Origin: Vandiemenella viatica
Lineage: Eukaryota; Arthropoda; Insecta; Orthoptera; Morabidae
Reading direction: 5' to 3'
DNA: 64,000 bases
Assembly (NCBI GenBank): GCA_031002005.1
Contig: JARYHS010008074.1
Span: 281,481,930 to 281,545,929 of the forward strand
Below the pieces are notes generated by a model. That model was not told the origin of the DNA. It ran no database searches and saw only the letters and a list, made by a program, of their open reading frames with translations. This document shows positions 24,193-34,879 of this stretch, one piece after another. The translations under genes and the position numbers were made by a program. Each line of letters begins with the position of its first letter. The first letter of the stretch is position 1.

Positions 24193-24381
24193 CAGTCATA
24201 AAATGTAGTAAAATTGCTGCAATTGGGTACAAAGCAGGACTGTATGTAATGTCAGGATAAGCATAACCCAAAACATAAACAACTCTGTCAGCAACACCTC
24301 GACCTTTCCTAGTCAAATGGTATGTCATACAGTGACTGCTATCCACAAAAGTAGGCAAAATGATAGGCTTATCAGGAAGCT
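24193..24381 (-). CDS. sky: TBC1D24/Skywalker ortholog, downstream visible coding exon
   Basis: Coding exon of a TBC-domain protein, on the minus strand. Skywalker/TBC1D24 acts on Rab35-type small GTPases at synapses and endosomes and controls endosomal sorting of synaptic vesicles (family knowledge). The exon encodes ELPDKPIILPTFVD, SSHCMTYHLTRKGRG and YAYPDITYSPALYPIAAILL, which align with the human TBC1D24 TBC-domain segment around PEFVDNTQVPSYCL and FPDISFCPALPAVVALLLH. The acceptor is TTCTTACAG immediately before 24381 and the donor is GTAAG after 24193. It is 189 nt and phase 1 at both ends; its first two bases complete the codon left by the exon at 31061, giving ...FGST-ELPD.... No further downstream exon was recognised in 1-24192; the rest of the TBC domain and the C-terminal TLDc domain must lie elsewhere. 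Confidence 0.92.
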
Positions 24382-26079
24382 CTGTAAGAAGAAAATACAT
24401 TTCATAATAAACACACAAATTAATAAGTAAAATAATTACAGTTGATGCAATAGTTTTAGAGTTCAACACAGTCAGGAAAGAAGAAAATGGATTCATTCAA
24501 CGTGCCCAGTCACAAAGGCTGCATACTTGACACTCTGATTATCCTGTAACTTTATAACAATAACATGATTATATCAACAAAACACTGGCTGAAGATTCAA
24601 AAAGTTCCTGAATGCTTTAACCAGAGCAATTAATAAGGCATTCAATCCTAATTTATCACCCTTTTTTACTATATCATGTGTAATACCTAGTTTGCAGGAT
24701 TATGACCTGTGAACACTGGACTAAGAAAATGTAAACCCGAAAAGTACTGTGATAGTGCTGTGGACTTAAAGCATTTTGTTTATGAGAGCTCACGTTTTTT
24801 CAGCACTGACCTGTATACTGGTTACAATTGTCATGTTCATTTGGAGACTATCTGCCAGACCTTTGTGCACTGATTCGAAGCTTCAACTTGGGTGACTGCA
24901 CCACATACGGCTGTTTAGTAACTCTTCAAGCTCCTGGAAGGAGATCACTTTGATGATAGGGGGAAATGAATATTTTTTCTGGTGTCTCCTACTATTTTAT
25001 GTTCCTGAAGAGTTGGAAAGAATTAAACTACTTCTAATGACAAAATATTTGGAAATTACTGTCCCGAAATGAATGAACACAGATAAGATTAATACTTAAA
25101 CATTCTAGGAACTTTTTGATCCCCAATGTTAAAGTAATTCTTTTGGTAAACTATTAGATTAATAAATGAATTGCATGAATAGCAAGATGTGGGATTCATT
25201 CTAAATGTTGGTGACTTTCACTATGCCCATTTTTTTTCCCTGCATTTAAGACACCCCCCCCCCCCCTTCCAAGTTTATTTAAATAGAAAAGGCATACATT
25301 TTCTTCCCAGAGTAAAACTATCATGTTAAAATATTCTTTTCAATATAATGAATCAACTGTACAATGTAAACAAATGGCAACATAGGCATAAAGAGATTCA
25401 AATGGATTGGTATATACATCATTTTTTCAAACATCATTCAACTTAATCTGATAACTAATATATTTAAAAAAATGTATAAATATTAAAACAAAACAACAAT
25501 AACATGCACTAGCAAAATGTAATCATTTCATTTACAAGACACTAAAAATCAAAAAGAAATCATGTCATGCAAAATCTTAATGAAGTTAACTGAGCTGATA
25601 AAATTGCGTGTTTTCTTGCATGATTAAAATTACATACATTATGTATCAATATCTACCATAGTATGCAATACCTGGTTGCATAGTAAGGAAAATATGTCTA
25701 TTAACGTCATTATGTTAAAAACAGGAAGATAAGCTATTACTTGCCATAGTAGAAGCCATGAGAAGGTACCAAACAATATGACAACAACAAAAAAGTTATG
25801 TGCTCGCTCAACAAGGACAATGTTAGATTGATACAACTTTGTATACAGTGGGATGCAGCAACTTTCTAAATACCCTATCTGTCAAAGAAAGATTCTAATA
25901 AAAACTTTGATTTGTTTGCCATGTTGTATGATTTTTTATTTATTTATTTTTACTGACTCCTCCTCTACTAATGTAACAACTTTTTCTCCTCTATGAAATA
26001 TAACACTAACAAACTACACAATAACAATAGTTTGTTATTATTAACTGAGACTGAGCTCATACCCTGACCAATTTTCCTT

Positions 26080-28480
26080 CACATCTACTTACAAGTCATA
26101 CATATTTTTACCTTAAAATCCTTCATAGCCTCAGACATATGGTTCAATATCTCCATAGTTAACTCATTCCAGTTCCCAACGCCATTACCTACAAATGAAA
26201 ACATTCCTACTCCCTTACACCTGAAATCAATTGCTAATTTATCATGCTCTTCTCTTCCATTCCACATGCCATTTCTAAAACTTCTAAGAATATTTAATCG
26301 GGCTTCATCACCAGTAAAAGCCTTGTATATGCCAATAATTCTCTATATCTGCCCTCTATTCTGCAATGACACTCAAATCTCTTATCTTTTCAGTCAGTCA
26401 GTGCATCCTTTGGCGATTTCAACAAATCTAGCTGCCCTCATTTGCACCCTCTTAAACTCCACTATTCACCAATGGTATAAAGTATGTGGGTCCCATTTTA
26501 TACTACATTAGTAAGGGCCTAACCAAAGTGTTGAGCTCTCCTAATTTCCTGATACATTCTCTCACTATCCTCTCCAACAGGTACAATAGGCCTATTCTGA
26601 ACCCCTTTACCTATATCTCTCCATTGTACAGGGCGTTCGCCGGAAACGCTACCCTCCCAGTCTGTTGCCGTCGGCAACTTGCTCGGTCAGTCCGCCAGCA
26701 GTTTCCGCCAACCGGCACCGTGAATCACCGCACTGTTTAACACCTCCGCTGCCCCAACAGTGCATTGCAGTGACCCTTACATTGTTAAGAACGGTTTCTT
26801 TGCATTGTAGATAGTTTGTGACTTCAGTCTCTTATTAATCAGTGTTGTGAATAAACGTTTCTTTGCGGTTTGGCTGGTTTGGGGCTTCATACTCTTATTA
26901 ATCTGTACCGTGTTTGAGTGTGAGTAAAATTATGGTACGTTACAGTTTGCAACAAAGAATATTTCTCTACGATACATATGTGAAGAAGAAGTCGTTTAAA
27001 AAGTGTCGCAGTAAATTTCGTCGCGAATTTCCTGGCGCTTTACTGCCAGCTAATCAACAATTCTGCGTCTGGTTAAAAAAGTAAGAGAAACGGGTTCATT
27101 TTTTAACAAAAAGAGACTGTCGGTCAACCGTATTCTCACAGAGGAGAAAATTAACGATATGCTTTTCGACTAGAACAGTCACCCAAAAAATCATTAAGTC
27201 AGTTAGGGCAGCGTGTGTCTCGAAATATGTTCAGAAGATGTGAAATGTGCATTACACAAGAGGGTCAACACTTCCAGCATCTTTTATAAGGTAAGCTAAT
27301 GAATTACGTCACATTTAAATGCTTAGCACACAAGTTTATGAAGTTTATGAAGCGTAATTATTTTGAAATAGTCCGCGGCCGACGGTCGAACAATGCCGGA
27401 AACTGAGCGCTCGCTCGCCGGGAGCAGTTTCTTCCTTGTAGCGCTAACAGTGGGTTGCGTTTCCCGGCGAACGCCCTGTACCTTGTCTAGCTTGGCTTAC
27501 CGTCAACTAATATCCCTAGGTATTTACATTTTCTTCCTTAAACAAACAAATTTCCATCCACTGAATAATCATACAAAATTTTTGTTTCCTTATTTTTATA
27601 CCTAATAAGTTGACCCTTATTGGCATTTATCTTTATTCCTTGCTTACCTACCCAAGTAGTTGTTCTGTGTAGATCTCGCTGCATTTGTACATTGCCCTTT
27701 CTTGATGTAATCCTATTATGCAACATTCTGTCATCTGTAAACAACCTACCCTTTAACTGTAAAACAACATCAGAATCTGCCATAAATATAATGAACAGTA
27801 ACAGCCTTTCTTACATTGCTCTATGGGACACCTGTTCTCAAATTCATCTCCCACTTTGGCTCGTGGTTTTTGCCTCTTAAGAATTTTTCCACCCAGCAAC
27901 CACTCTGTCGGTAACTTGGTGAAATGCCTTAGAAAGATCCAAAGACATAGTATTTACTTGGCTTTACTGACCATTTCATCTGAAATATGTTGTACATAAT
28001 CTGTTAACTGTGATTCTCATGATTAACCTATTCTATAACCATGCTGCAGACTTACAAACCACTTCTCTTTACCAAAGATTTTCCTAATGTAGCTGGCTAT
28101 ATGGCACTCCAACATCATGACCAGCCCTGAAGTCAAACTAATGGGACTAAAGCTCTCAGCTATATTTTATTTCCCCTCCCTTATGAACTGGTGTCCAGAC
28201 TTTAACTAAATATCACTTCCAGCTATAGTACAATATCTTTGCCATCTATTTTTAACACATTTATGGTAATATTATCTATAAGAGGTACTTATGCTTTCTT
28301 AAACTACATAGCTCTCTCATAGTATCCTGTGGACTTTATTTCTAATTTCCCAGTATGCTTTTTCTTCACCAATGTGGGAATAATTCTCATAAGTTAACTA
28401 TGCATCTGTTCCTGTGTGACAATCCATAATAGTCTGACCAAACCCATTAGACTGTTCTCCATATTCTCTGCAACTTCTCC
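26080..28480 (-). pseudogene. LINE family A reverse transcriptase, split by a DNA transposon
   Basis: Decayed non-LTR retrotransposon antisense to the plus strand and co-directional with sky. On the minus strand: FGKEKWFVSLQHGYRIG (fingers) near 28070-28020; LCLWIFLRHFTK (motif A, degraded) near 27950; RVGCLQMTE and GRLFTDD (motif C area) near 27750; WVGKQGIKINANKGQL at 27650-27600. After the inserted element at 26629-27478 the C-terminal region follows (AIDFRCKGVGMFSFVGNGVGNWNEL, broken by small indels) to 26080. It belongs to the same family as 33575-34050. Numerous stops make it non-functional. Confidence 0.75.
26629..27478. mobile_element. TA-flanked TIR transposon with a mariner-type HTH protein remnant
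   Basis: 850-bp element whose ends are an inverted repeat (CAGGGCGTTCGCCGG at 26629, CCGGCGAACGCCCTG at 27464), flanked by TA at 26627-26628 and 27479-27480 as in the Tc1/mariner superfamily. Inside, an ATG at 26932 opens a frame reading MVRYSLQQRIFLYDTY ... KSFKKCRSKFRREFPG, then after a frameshift near 27080 KKVRETGSF and KKRLSVNRILTEEKI. This pattern resembles the helix-turn-helix N-terminus of mariner-like proteins (DUF4817 style). No catalytic domain fits in the remaining length, so the element is internally deleted. The rest of the LINE frame resumes on either side, confirming insertion. Confidence 0.8.
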
Positions 28481-28784
28481 TGCATTTTTATCTATAACTG
28501 TCCTTCTCTCTTATTCTATTATAACTATAGAAATTTCTACCTGCTTCATTCCTGAATAGCCATGAATTTTTTCATGAATTTATCTTTAGCATGCTGCTAT
28601 TAATTCCCTGTTTAATTGTTTCATACATTCTCAATTACCCTGCTGCTTCTCTTGCTCCCTTCTCATCAACCTATTCAGCCACCTCACATTCCCACTGTAG
28701 TATGCTGGATCTACGCACTGCATTTTGTTGGGTGGGGGTGGGATGGGGGGGAGGTAACATTTCTAGTTTCCGTGGTGACCAATC

Positions 28785-29000
28785 TTTGATTGGCATCTTT
28801 GATTTCTGTCAACATATAAGATTTTGTATGAAGTTTGATTATAGCTATATTTTTTCTTCATCTGCTTTGGCTTGAATAGTACAATTCCTTGATCTCCTTG
28901 ATTTCTGTTCAACATATAAGATTTTGTATGAAGTTTGATTATAGCTATATGTTTTTCTTCATCTGCTTCTTTGGCTTGAATAGTACAATTCCTTGATCTG
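28785..29000. repeat. Tandem duplication of ~107 bp
   Basis: Two near-identical copies beginning GATTTCTGT(T)CAACATATA at 28800 and 28900, each continuing AGATTTTGTATGAAGTTTGA, TAGCTATAT, CTTCATCTGCTT and GAATAGTACAATTCCTTGAT. They differ by a few short indels, indicating a recent duplication. Confidence 0.9.
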
Positions 29001-30099
29001 ACCAAAGAGAAGCTTAACAAACAACGGTAGACTACTGGTAATACCTGAAACTTCTACGAGATTAGTTAAGAGCCATTTGCGAAACACGAAATACAAGAAT
29101 TGCTCTTTTTTTGGTAAAATCATGTCACAAACATGAAAATCAAATTTCCTCCAAAAATGAAATTTCATCCAAATTGTTAGAACCATTTCCAAGATCATCC
29201 TGTTTACCATCTCATAAATTGCTTTTAAAGAAAAACCCTATTATTATGTTAAATAGAAATCTTAATACTAATCAGGGATTAATTAATGGTGCAAGATTAG
29301 TGGTAATTCATTTAGACGAGTACATCATCAGTGCTAAATTCATTCACTCCAATAAAACTATGCTCGTACCTCACATTAAACGCATACCTTCTGATTCCAC
29401 CGTGTCTTTTCAATCTTTTGGATCGCAATGACATGAAACATATGATTAGAGAAATAAAATTATTACACTAATGCTTAGCTGGATTTTTTTTTCTTTGGTA
29501 CTATTTGAGATTGGGATTGAAATTCACAAAGCAGATATTAGTTCTGGTGCTAAGCACCATCTGCTACCACAATTTTTGTTAATTGTATATATAAATATAC
29601 AGATGCAGATTAAGAAAACATAAACAATATTGTGTCTCTTGTGTTTTGTTCTATAACTTGTGTAAATCCTCTTCACATCACTAAAAAGTTAGCAAATATC
29701 TGATATCTTGTGTTGGCTGATTCCACTCCCATTACAGTTAACAACAACTGGTATATTTGGATTCCCACCTATTACAAACACTTTATTTCCATTTTTGAAT
29801 ACAAAATTATTTCCTCCTCCATGGTCTCATTTTGTTAATTTATCTTCCCACTTTGATAAATAGCTACTATTTCTGTCTTTTACCCTCCACAAACTCCATC
29901 CCCAGCAATTAGTCATCATTAACAAGCATAGATTCTCCTCCACCTGTCTTTACAGTATATTCTGTAAACCTGAGGAAAAAAACCTCATATCTAGAACTCC
30001 CCCCATGAACCAGGACTCTAACCCTACAAGTATCTGTTGCATATGTCCAATAATCTATCAAACTCTTAAATTTTATTCAATATACTCCAACAATTGGGG

Positions 30100-30660
30100 A
30101 TTCTACAATAACCGTGGTGCCACAATTTGATGATGGGTTCTTATGTAACTCGACGAGACAAATTGAAAGTAAAGAATATTTTATATATATATATCTCGCT
30201 TAATTCTCGAGATATTGTATATCAAAATTGTCATGGTTAATTTGAAATGCGGCCTATCAGAAGAAAAATTTTGCCATAACCAAATTTGATAATGAATTCG
30301 TATGTATTTCAATGAGACAAATAAAAAATAAACAATGATTTATGTATATATATCTTGCTTAGTTCTCTAGATATCGCATCTCAAAAGTGAAGAGGTTAGG
30401 GCAAGATCCAACCTGGACCACAAAAAAAAAATTCACCAAAACCACTAAATCTACACGGTGGAAATGCACTATTAGGTGTTTTATTCTCTTCCTAGTAGTT
30501 GTTGTTAGTTTGAAGTGCGGCCTGGACCAGAAGAAACGTCAGCAAAAGCACAAGGGAAACATGCTTTATCCTGAAAACCAAGCGAGATATCAAAAAATTT
30601 TATTCTTTATTTTCGATTTGTTTCGTCAGTTCTACAAGAATTGATCATCATATTTTGGTA
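30100..30660 (+). repeat. Dispersed Helitron-associated repeat R, tandem units
   Basis: About three ~160-bp units: CACAATTTGATGATGGGTTC ... GACGAGACAAATTGAAAG ... ATCTCGCTTAATTCTCGAGA ... TTTGAAATGCGGCCT. Similar blocks are at 31545-32180, inside the Helitron at 50285-53627 (51595-52060) and at the window's right edge (63930-64000). Probably minisatellite bodies of related Helitrons. Confidence 0.65.
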
Positions 30661-31060
30661 CCATGGTAATGATAGAACTGCCCAACAATTTGCTAATAAA
30701 AACCCAATTTTTGGTTTTTGTATGTCCCCTTTTCTCTGCTATTGTTTTTAAAACAAATTTATTTTAATATCGTATCAGCACTGATATGAGATTGAAAGAA
30801 ATTTTAGTTTTGCAGTGACTTTTTTTTGCAATGCTGACAGCTTGTAAATACTATTCTGAACAATGATCTAATTTGTCCTTATATTTTAGGCATAGATCTA
30901 GTTGACATGTAATACACCTTGAAATCGAAATTTATAGGTACACATTTCGACTTAACCATAAATTTAATTAACTACTCCTAATAAAACATTATTTACAAAA
31001 CACCAAATTCAAATCTGAAATATGACATTTTAGAGATCAAGAAAATCAAAAAATTCCTAC

Positions 31061-31382
31061 CTGTCGAGCCAAAAACCTGATGAACCATGTCCCAATAAAA
31101 TCCTTCTTGTGCCGATTTGTCTGAACCATGCTGCTGACAAAGTGCTGGCCAAAGTTGGGATCGTATGGTGCTGTTAATTGGCCATGCATTTTCCCGAACA
31201 ATTTGTTTCAGTTCCCCCTTCCGGCCCAACTGTAGCAGAGAATGTAACTCATTGAATGTCTTCAGTGCCGGCTTCTTATTTGGACTGTCAGCAAGAATGG
31301 GGATACTGCTTGTATCAACATGAGGAGGGAAAACCTCATATATGTCACCTTCTTCTTCCAGAACTGACAGCATATTGGGCAT
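31061..31382 (-). CDS. sky: TBC1D24/Skywalker ortholog, N-terminal coding exon
   Basis: Minus-strand exon encoding the N-terminal part of the TBC Rab-GAP-like protein. It reads MPNMLSVLEEEGDIYEVFPP, a loop region, LKTFNELHSLLQLGRKGE, NSTIRSQLWPALCQ and GFYWDMVHQVFGST. This matches the family's opening helices (human ELQELKQLARQGY and SHALRGKVYQRLI). The donor GTAGG follows base 31061, leaving phase 1, which agrees exactly with the exon starting at 24381. I set the start at the ATG (31382-31380); the frame stays open to about 31414 before a TAA, so an upstream acceptor is possible. No 5' UTR or promoter could be fixed. No stop or indel interrupts the exon, unlike everything around it. Confidence 0.9.
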
Positions 31383-31544
31383 CACTTTTCGTGAGCTCAG
31401 AATCGTCTTGAATATTTATGTCAAATCTTGAATCATATTTATGGCTGCAAAAGAATTAATGACTTTAAAATAAGCAAAACTACAAAAATAAGCAAGTGCG
31501 CAAAGTTGTAACTTTCTTATATTTAACGTAAACGCCAAGGTGTG

Positions 31545-32180
31545 GCTTGGGAATTATACGATAACCGGCGCCGAAATTTGATGATGGATTCTTATGCGAC
31601 GAGACAAATCGAAAGTGAAGATTTTTTTTTTTTTTGCGTATAGTATTTAACTTATTTTAAGAGATATCGTATTTTAAAATTGACATGGTTACGTTGAAAT
31701 GCGGCCTGGACCAGAAAAAAAATTCGCCAAAGCCACAAGGCATTTCATGTTGGACTTGCACAATGGGGGTTTTGTTCTCGTTCTAGCGTCTGTGGTTAAG
31801 TTGAAATGCGGCCTGAACCATTAAGACAGCGCGGGGCCTGTAGCAAATGTGAAGAAGGGGCACTTGGTTTTCGCCGTCGGCGGCAGTGGTGGAGCTAAAA
31901 AAAAAGGTCGCCCAACTGGCCTTAGGCTCCCGGAAACCCATCCTAGGCGAGGCCCCCCTATAGAAGGCGCGGGCCCCCCAGAAGGCGTGGGGTTCGCAGC
32001 ATTTGCTAACTCCTGCTACGTGGCTAATCCGGTACTGGCCTGAACCAGAAGAAAAACGTCACAAATAGATCAAGAAACTCTACCATAACTAATTTTTACG
32101 TTCAATATCTCTAAGCGAGATATATATATAAAAATGTTCTTTATTTTCGATTTGTCTCGTCGAGTTACATAAGAATCCTC
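31545..32180. repeat. Repeat R block interrupted by hAT MITE C
   Basis: Starts ATAACCGGCGCCGAAATTTG, continues GACGAGACAAATCGAAAG and GTTGAAATGCGGCCTGGACC (31570-31810), is split by the MITE at 31819, resumes with CCTGAACCAGAAGAAAAACG, and ends with an inverted copy (TTCGATTTGTCTCGTCGAG near 32150). Lies just upstream of the sky exon. Confidence 0.65.
31819..32037. mobile_element. hAT MITE (copy C), perfect TSD
   Basis: Flanked by GCCTGAAC at 31811-31818 and 32038-32045; because the host repeat is known from other copies (GCGGCCTGAACCAGAAG), the insertion is clear. Ends are short (CATTA and TACTG). Contains GTGGAGCTAAAAAAAAAGGT and GGGCCC-rich sequence shared with copies B, D and E. Confidence 0.8.
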
Positions 32181-32181
32181 G

Positions 32182-32517
32182 TCAAACTGTCTCACCACGG
32201 TCATCGTTGAAAAGTCTGTGGGTTTTCAAATAACAGGGAACAGAATCTTCACGGGGACACCGCCGAACGTTACGACTGCATGTTCTACAGTTATCTGCAG
32301 GTGTCAGCGATATGCAGCTACTGTGACATATCCTGTACAGCATTCGGTATAGCAATGAAATGTTCACAATTTTCACTCCCTCATTCTTTACTAAGCATAA
32401 GAGAACTGTCATTTGACTAAAATGACAATTGAAATCAATTGATAGTATTATTATTATAAACGCTTCTATTTACATTTATCATATTCAAACACAGATTTTC
32501 TAAAACAGCAGATAACA
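32182..32517. other. Unrecognised stretch upstream of sky
   Basis: A 76-codon minus-strand frame at 32412-32182 has no recognisable domain. It lies upstream of the sky exon, so 5' UTR or promoter sequence is possible but nothing shows it. Confidence 0.3.
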
Positions 32518-32525
32518 ATCACAAT

Positions 32526-32717
32526 CAGTGGCGTAGCTATCGGGGGGCTCGGCGGTGCTCAGGGGGCCCCCAAGCGCAACCCAAGGGGCCCGCAAGCTCA
32601 GCTCAGGGGGCCCTCACGAGACTTGGCAGAGCTAAAAACAGGGTGGATCATCCGGCCTGAGGGCCCCCAAAACTTTTTTTTTGCACTGGGGCCCTCGTTA
32701 ACGTAGCTACACCACTG
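32526..32717. mobile_element. hAT MITE (copy D), perfect TSD
   Basis: Flanked by ATCACAAT at 32518-32525 and 32718-32725. Inverted ends CAGTGGCGTAGCTA and TAGCTACACCACTG. The 192-bp body is rich in GGGGGCCC runs. Same ends as copy E (48995-49365). Confidence 0.93.
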
Positions 32718-33107
32718 ATCACAATTGAAGCAAACTGTACTGTAGGGACAACAATAATCTTAGAAACTGTGATCTCGAAATGAAAAATGCACACTCCAAC
32801 GTATGCGTGGTATACGTATACACAGAGAATGTCCTGCAATATTATACGAAATTTAGATGCTCTAACCCAATTACCAAAAGTTCGACATTTGAACAATCAA
32901 CAACATGGGCCTCTCTAAAAGCACGGTGATTGCGATAGCAAAGAATAGGCCTACTAAAGAAAACAAAGGTATAATTATGATTTATCAGATTTTCATTCAA
33001 TTAATTAAATAATAAAGCCGAATACTGAGAAGCTCCCTTCGAGTATATTACACCTAATTCAAGTTTAAAACGCTTTTAAACCACTTCAAAAAAAGAAGAA
33101 AGATGAA

Positions 33108-33428
33108 TGAATGTAATCTTTCTCGGCGTTGTTTATTTATAAACGTTTCTCGGGAAACAAACCGAGTGATGTTGCTATTAATGCACAATATTTCGGCGAC
33201 TTTATTCTCCGTCGCCATCTTCAGGTGCAGTTGCAAGTCTTGAAGTCCGCCTTGAAGTCAGCCTTGAGCGTGTTGTTTGTAAACTGGCATGGCAACGACA
33301 GATGTTGTTATGTTGCCTAGCAGCATCTCAGATGGCGACGGAGAATAAAGTCGCCGAAATATTGTGCATTAATAACAACATCACTCGGTTTGTTTCCCGA
33401 GAAACGTTTATAAAAAAAAAAAAAAAAA
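33108..33428 (+). repeat. Foldback unit with 85-bp arms, poly(A) and TSD
   Basis: Two inverted arms (33136-33220 and 33330-33414) are nearly identical, with a single G-C to G-T type difference, around a 109-bp loop. The arm holds GAAACAAACCGAGTGATGTT and TTCGGCGACTTTATTCTCCG. The right arm runs directly into an A run of about 20, and AAAGATGAA flanks the unit at 33099-33107 and 33429-33437. The A tail and variable-length duplication point to LINE-type retroposition rather than DNA transposition; the arm may derive from a Penelope-like or other retroelement. Confidence 0.75.
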
Positions 33429-33574
33429 AAAGATGAACTTTACCCTCAAACAGTCGAGTTTTGCAGGTGAGTGTTGCCGCCACCTGTTCTACTTTTCTCT
33501 AGTTTTCTTCTTCTAGGCCGTGGGAATCATATAAACAAGCCAATAGAACCTCGAATATGGTAGTGTAGTCTCAA

Positions 33575-34050
33575 ATACAGGAGTTTAAGAGGGTGCAAAA
33601 AAGGGATGCTAGTTTTGTTTCTGGAAATTATCGCAGAATGCAATCAGTGACGGATATGATAAAGGAGCTGGAATGGGATTCATTGCAAGACAGGAGGAGG
33701 ATGAGGAGGGTCATGGGAGGGTACAGGGCATACACTGGCGATGAGGCATGGAAAGATATTGCATTAGGTATGAAAAGTAGTGCATGGAAGGGAAAAGATG
33801 ACCATGACCATAAGCTGGCACTCGATTTCAGGCACAAGGGTGTGGGAAGATTCTCTTTTTTAGGTAAGGGTGTCAGGGATTGGAATGAGTTACCAAGAGA
33901 AATGATGAATAATTTACCGAAAACTTTGAAAGAATTTAAAGATAAAATTTGTAGAGGGCAAATGTAGGTGGGTGCAAGATAGGGGGAAGATAGGTGTGTA
34001 GGGAAATTGCCACCGGAGCCTGTGCTCCATTGCAATTAAATTAAATTAGT
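33575..34050 (+). pseudogene. LINE family A 3' fragment (open 124-codon frame)
   Basis: Encodes the C-terminus of a LINE reverse transcriptase polyprotein: VQKRDASFVSGNYRRMQS, IKELEWDSLQDRRR, YRAYTGDEAW, DHDHKLALDFRHKGVGRFSF and DWNELPREMMNNLPKTLKEF, stop at 33967. The 3' UTR has ATTGCCACCGGAGCCTGTGC and ends ATTAAATTAAATTA. The fragment is 5'-truncated, as is usual for target-primed insertion, but its frame is intact, so it is a young copy. Family members: 6588, 26080, 47450, 52213 and 59655. Confidence 0.85.
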
Positions 34051-34489
34051 TCAGTTATTCACTTGCATACCCTGATAGGCTTGCGGTAAGAGTTGGTCTC
34101 GGATGAGTAGTCAGGCAAAGGAGTCACCCTGAGAGTGTTATTTGATTATCCAAGTAGCCGCAGCATAATGCGCATACTCACAAACGAGTGCAAGTTGTTT
34201 TGTTCTAACCAACGACATACATAACAAGCCATACTGGGGCGGATCCAGGATCTTGGTTTGGGAGGGGCTCGAGAGGATTTTGGTTTGGGGTTTTGAGTGG
34301 GCTTTGGTTTGGGGGTGCCTGGGTCGGGTAATGGTAGTCTTTATAATCTCCTCGGATTGTTGCCCCGTCTCTATTGTGTATTGTGTCGTTAGACATGAGA
34401 AATTTCAACGACCATCCAAACTTCTAGTATTTCCGGCATATGAGGCTTTTTTTTCGGGCTTTGTGCCTCGTCGATGCCATCGCCATTAG

Positions 34490-34769
34490 ATTTTTTTTAA
34501 CTGCTTTACGTCTCTTTTTAACATCAAAGTCATTTAGAGACGGGAAAGGATGGGGGGCAAGGATGGGGGGCAAGGATGGGGGCAAGGAATGGGAAGGAAT
34601 TGGAAGGAATTCGGCCATGGCCTTTTTTGAAGGAAGCATCCCGGCTTTTGCCTGGAGTGATTTGGGGAAACCATGGAAAACCCAAATCTGGATGCCCGGA
34701 CGGGGATTCGAACCGCCGTCCTCCCGAATGCGAGGCGAGAACGCTAACCGTTACACCGCCCCGCTCGGT
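34490..34769 (-). mobile_element. tRNA-derived SINE, family 1 (copy 3 of 5), full length
   Basis: Complete reverse-oriented copy flanked by 13-bp duplications CCATCGCCATTAG (34477-34489) and CCATCACCATTAG (34770-34782), one mismatch. The head on the minus strand begins ACCGAGCGGGGCGGTGTAAC, with A box GGTTAGCGTTCT and B box GGTTCGAATCC. The body contains a short tandem run of GGATGGGGGGCAA units. The T run at 34491 is the A tail. Confidence 0.92.
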
Positions 34770-34784
34770 CCATCACCATTAGAG

Positions 34785-34878
34785 GTGAGAAAGGATGTGG
34801 AGCAACGGCCATAGACTTTTGAAGGTCTCTTCCCTGCATTCGCCTGGAGTGATTTTAGGAAACCATGGAAACATACAT
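34785..34878 (-). mobile_element. Older SINE family 1 core fragment
   Basis: Directly beyond the 34490 copy lies a diverged partial core (CGGCCATAGACTTTTGAAGG, GCCTGGAGTGATTTTAGG, AACCATGGAAA), without head or tail. The younger SINE seems to have landed beside it. Confidence 0.65.
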
Positions 34879-34879
34879 A

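Larger units (their letters stand above)
24382..31060 (-). other. Intron of sky, loaded with transposable elements
   Basis: Bounded by a GT donor (rc of 31059-31060) and an AG acceptor (rc of 24382-24383). It holds a C tract at 25253-25266, an AT-rich zone to 26080, a LINE (26080-28480) carrying a TIR transposon (26629-27478), a ~107-bp tandem duplication near 28790-29000 and a Helitron-type dispersed repeat (30100-30660). The sequence at 29000-30100 shows nothing recognisable. Confidence 0.8.

Noticed and set aside
31849..32043. 64-codon ORF
   Set aside because: Lies entirely within hAT MITE C; GC-rich repeat composition (PRRGPPIEGAGPPEG).
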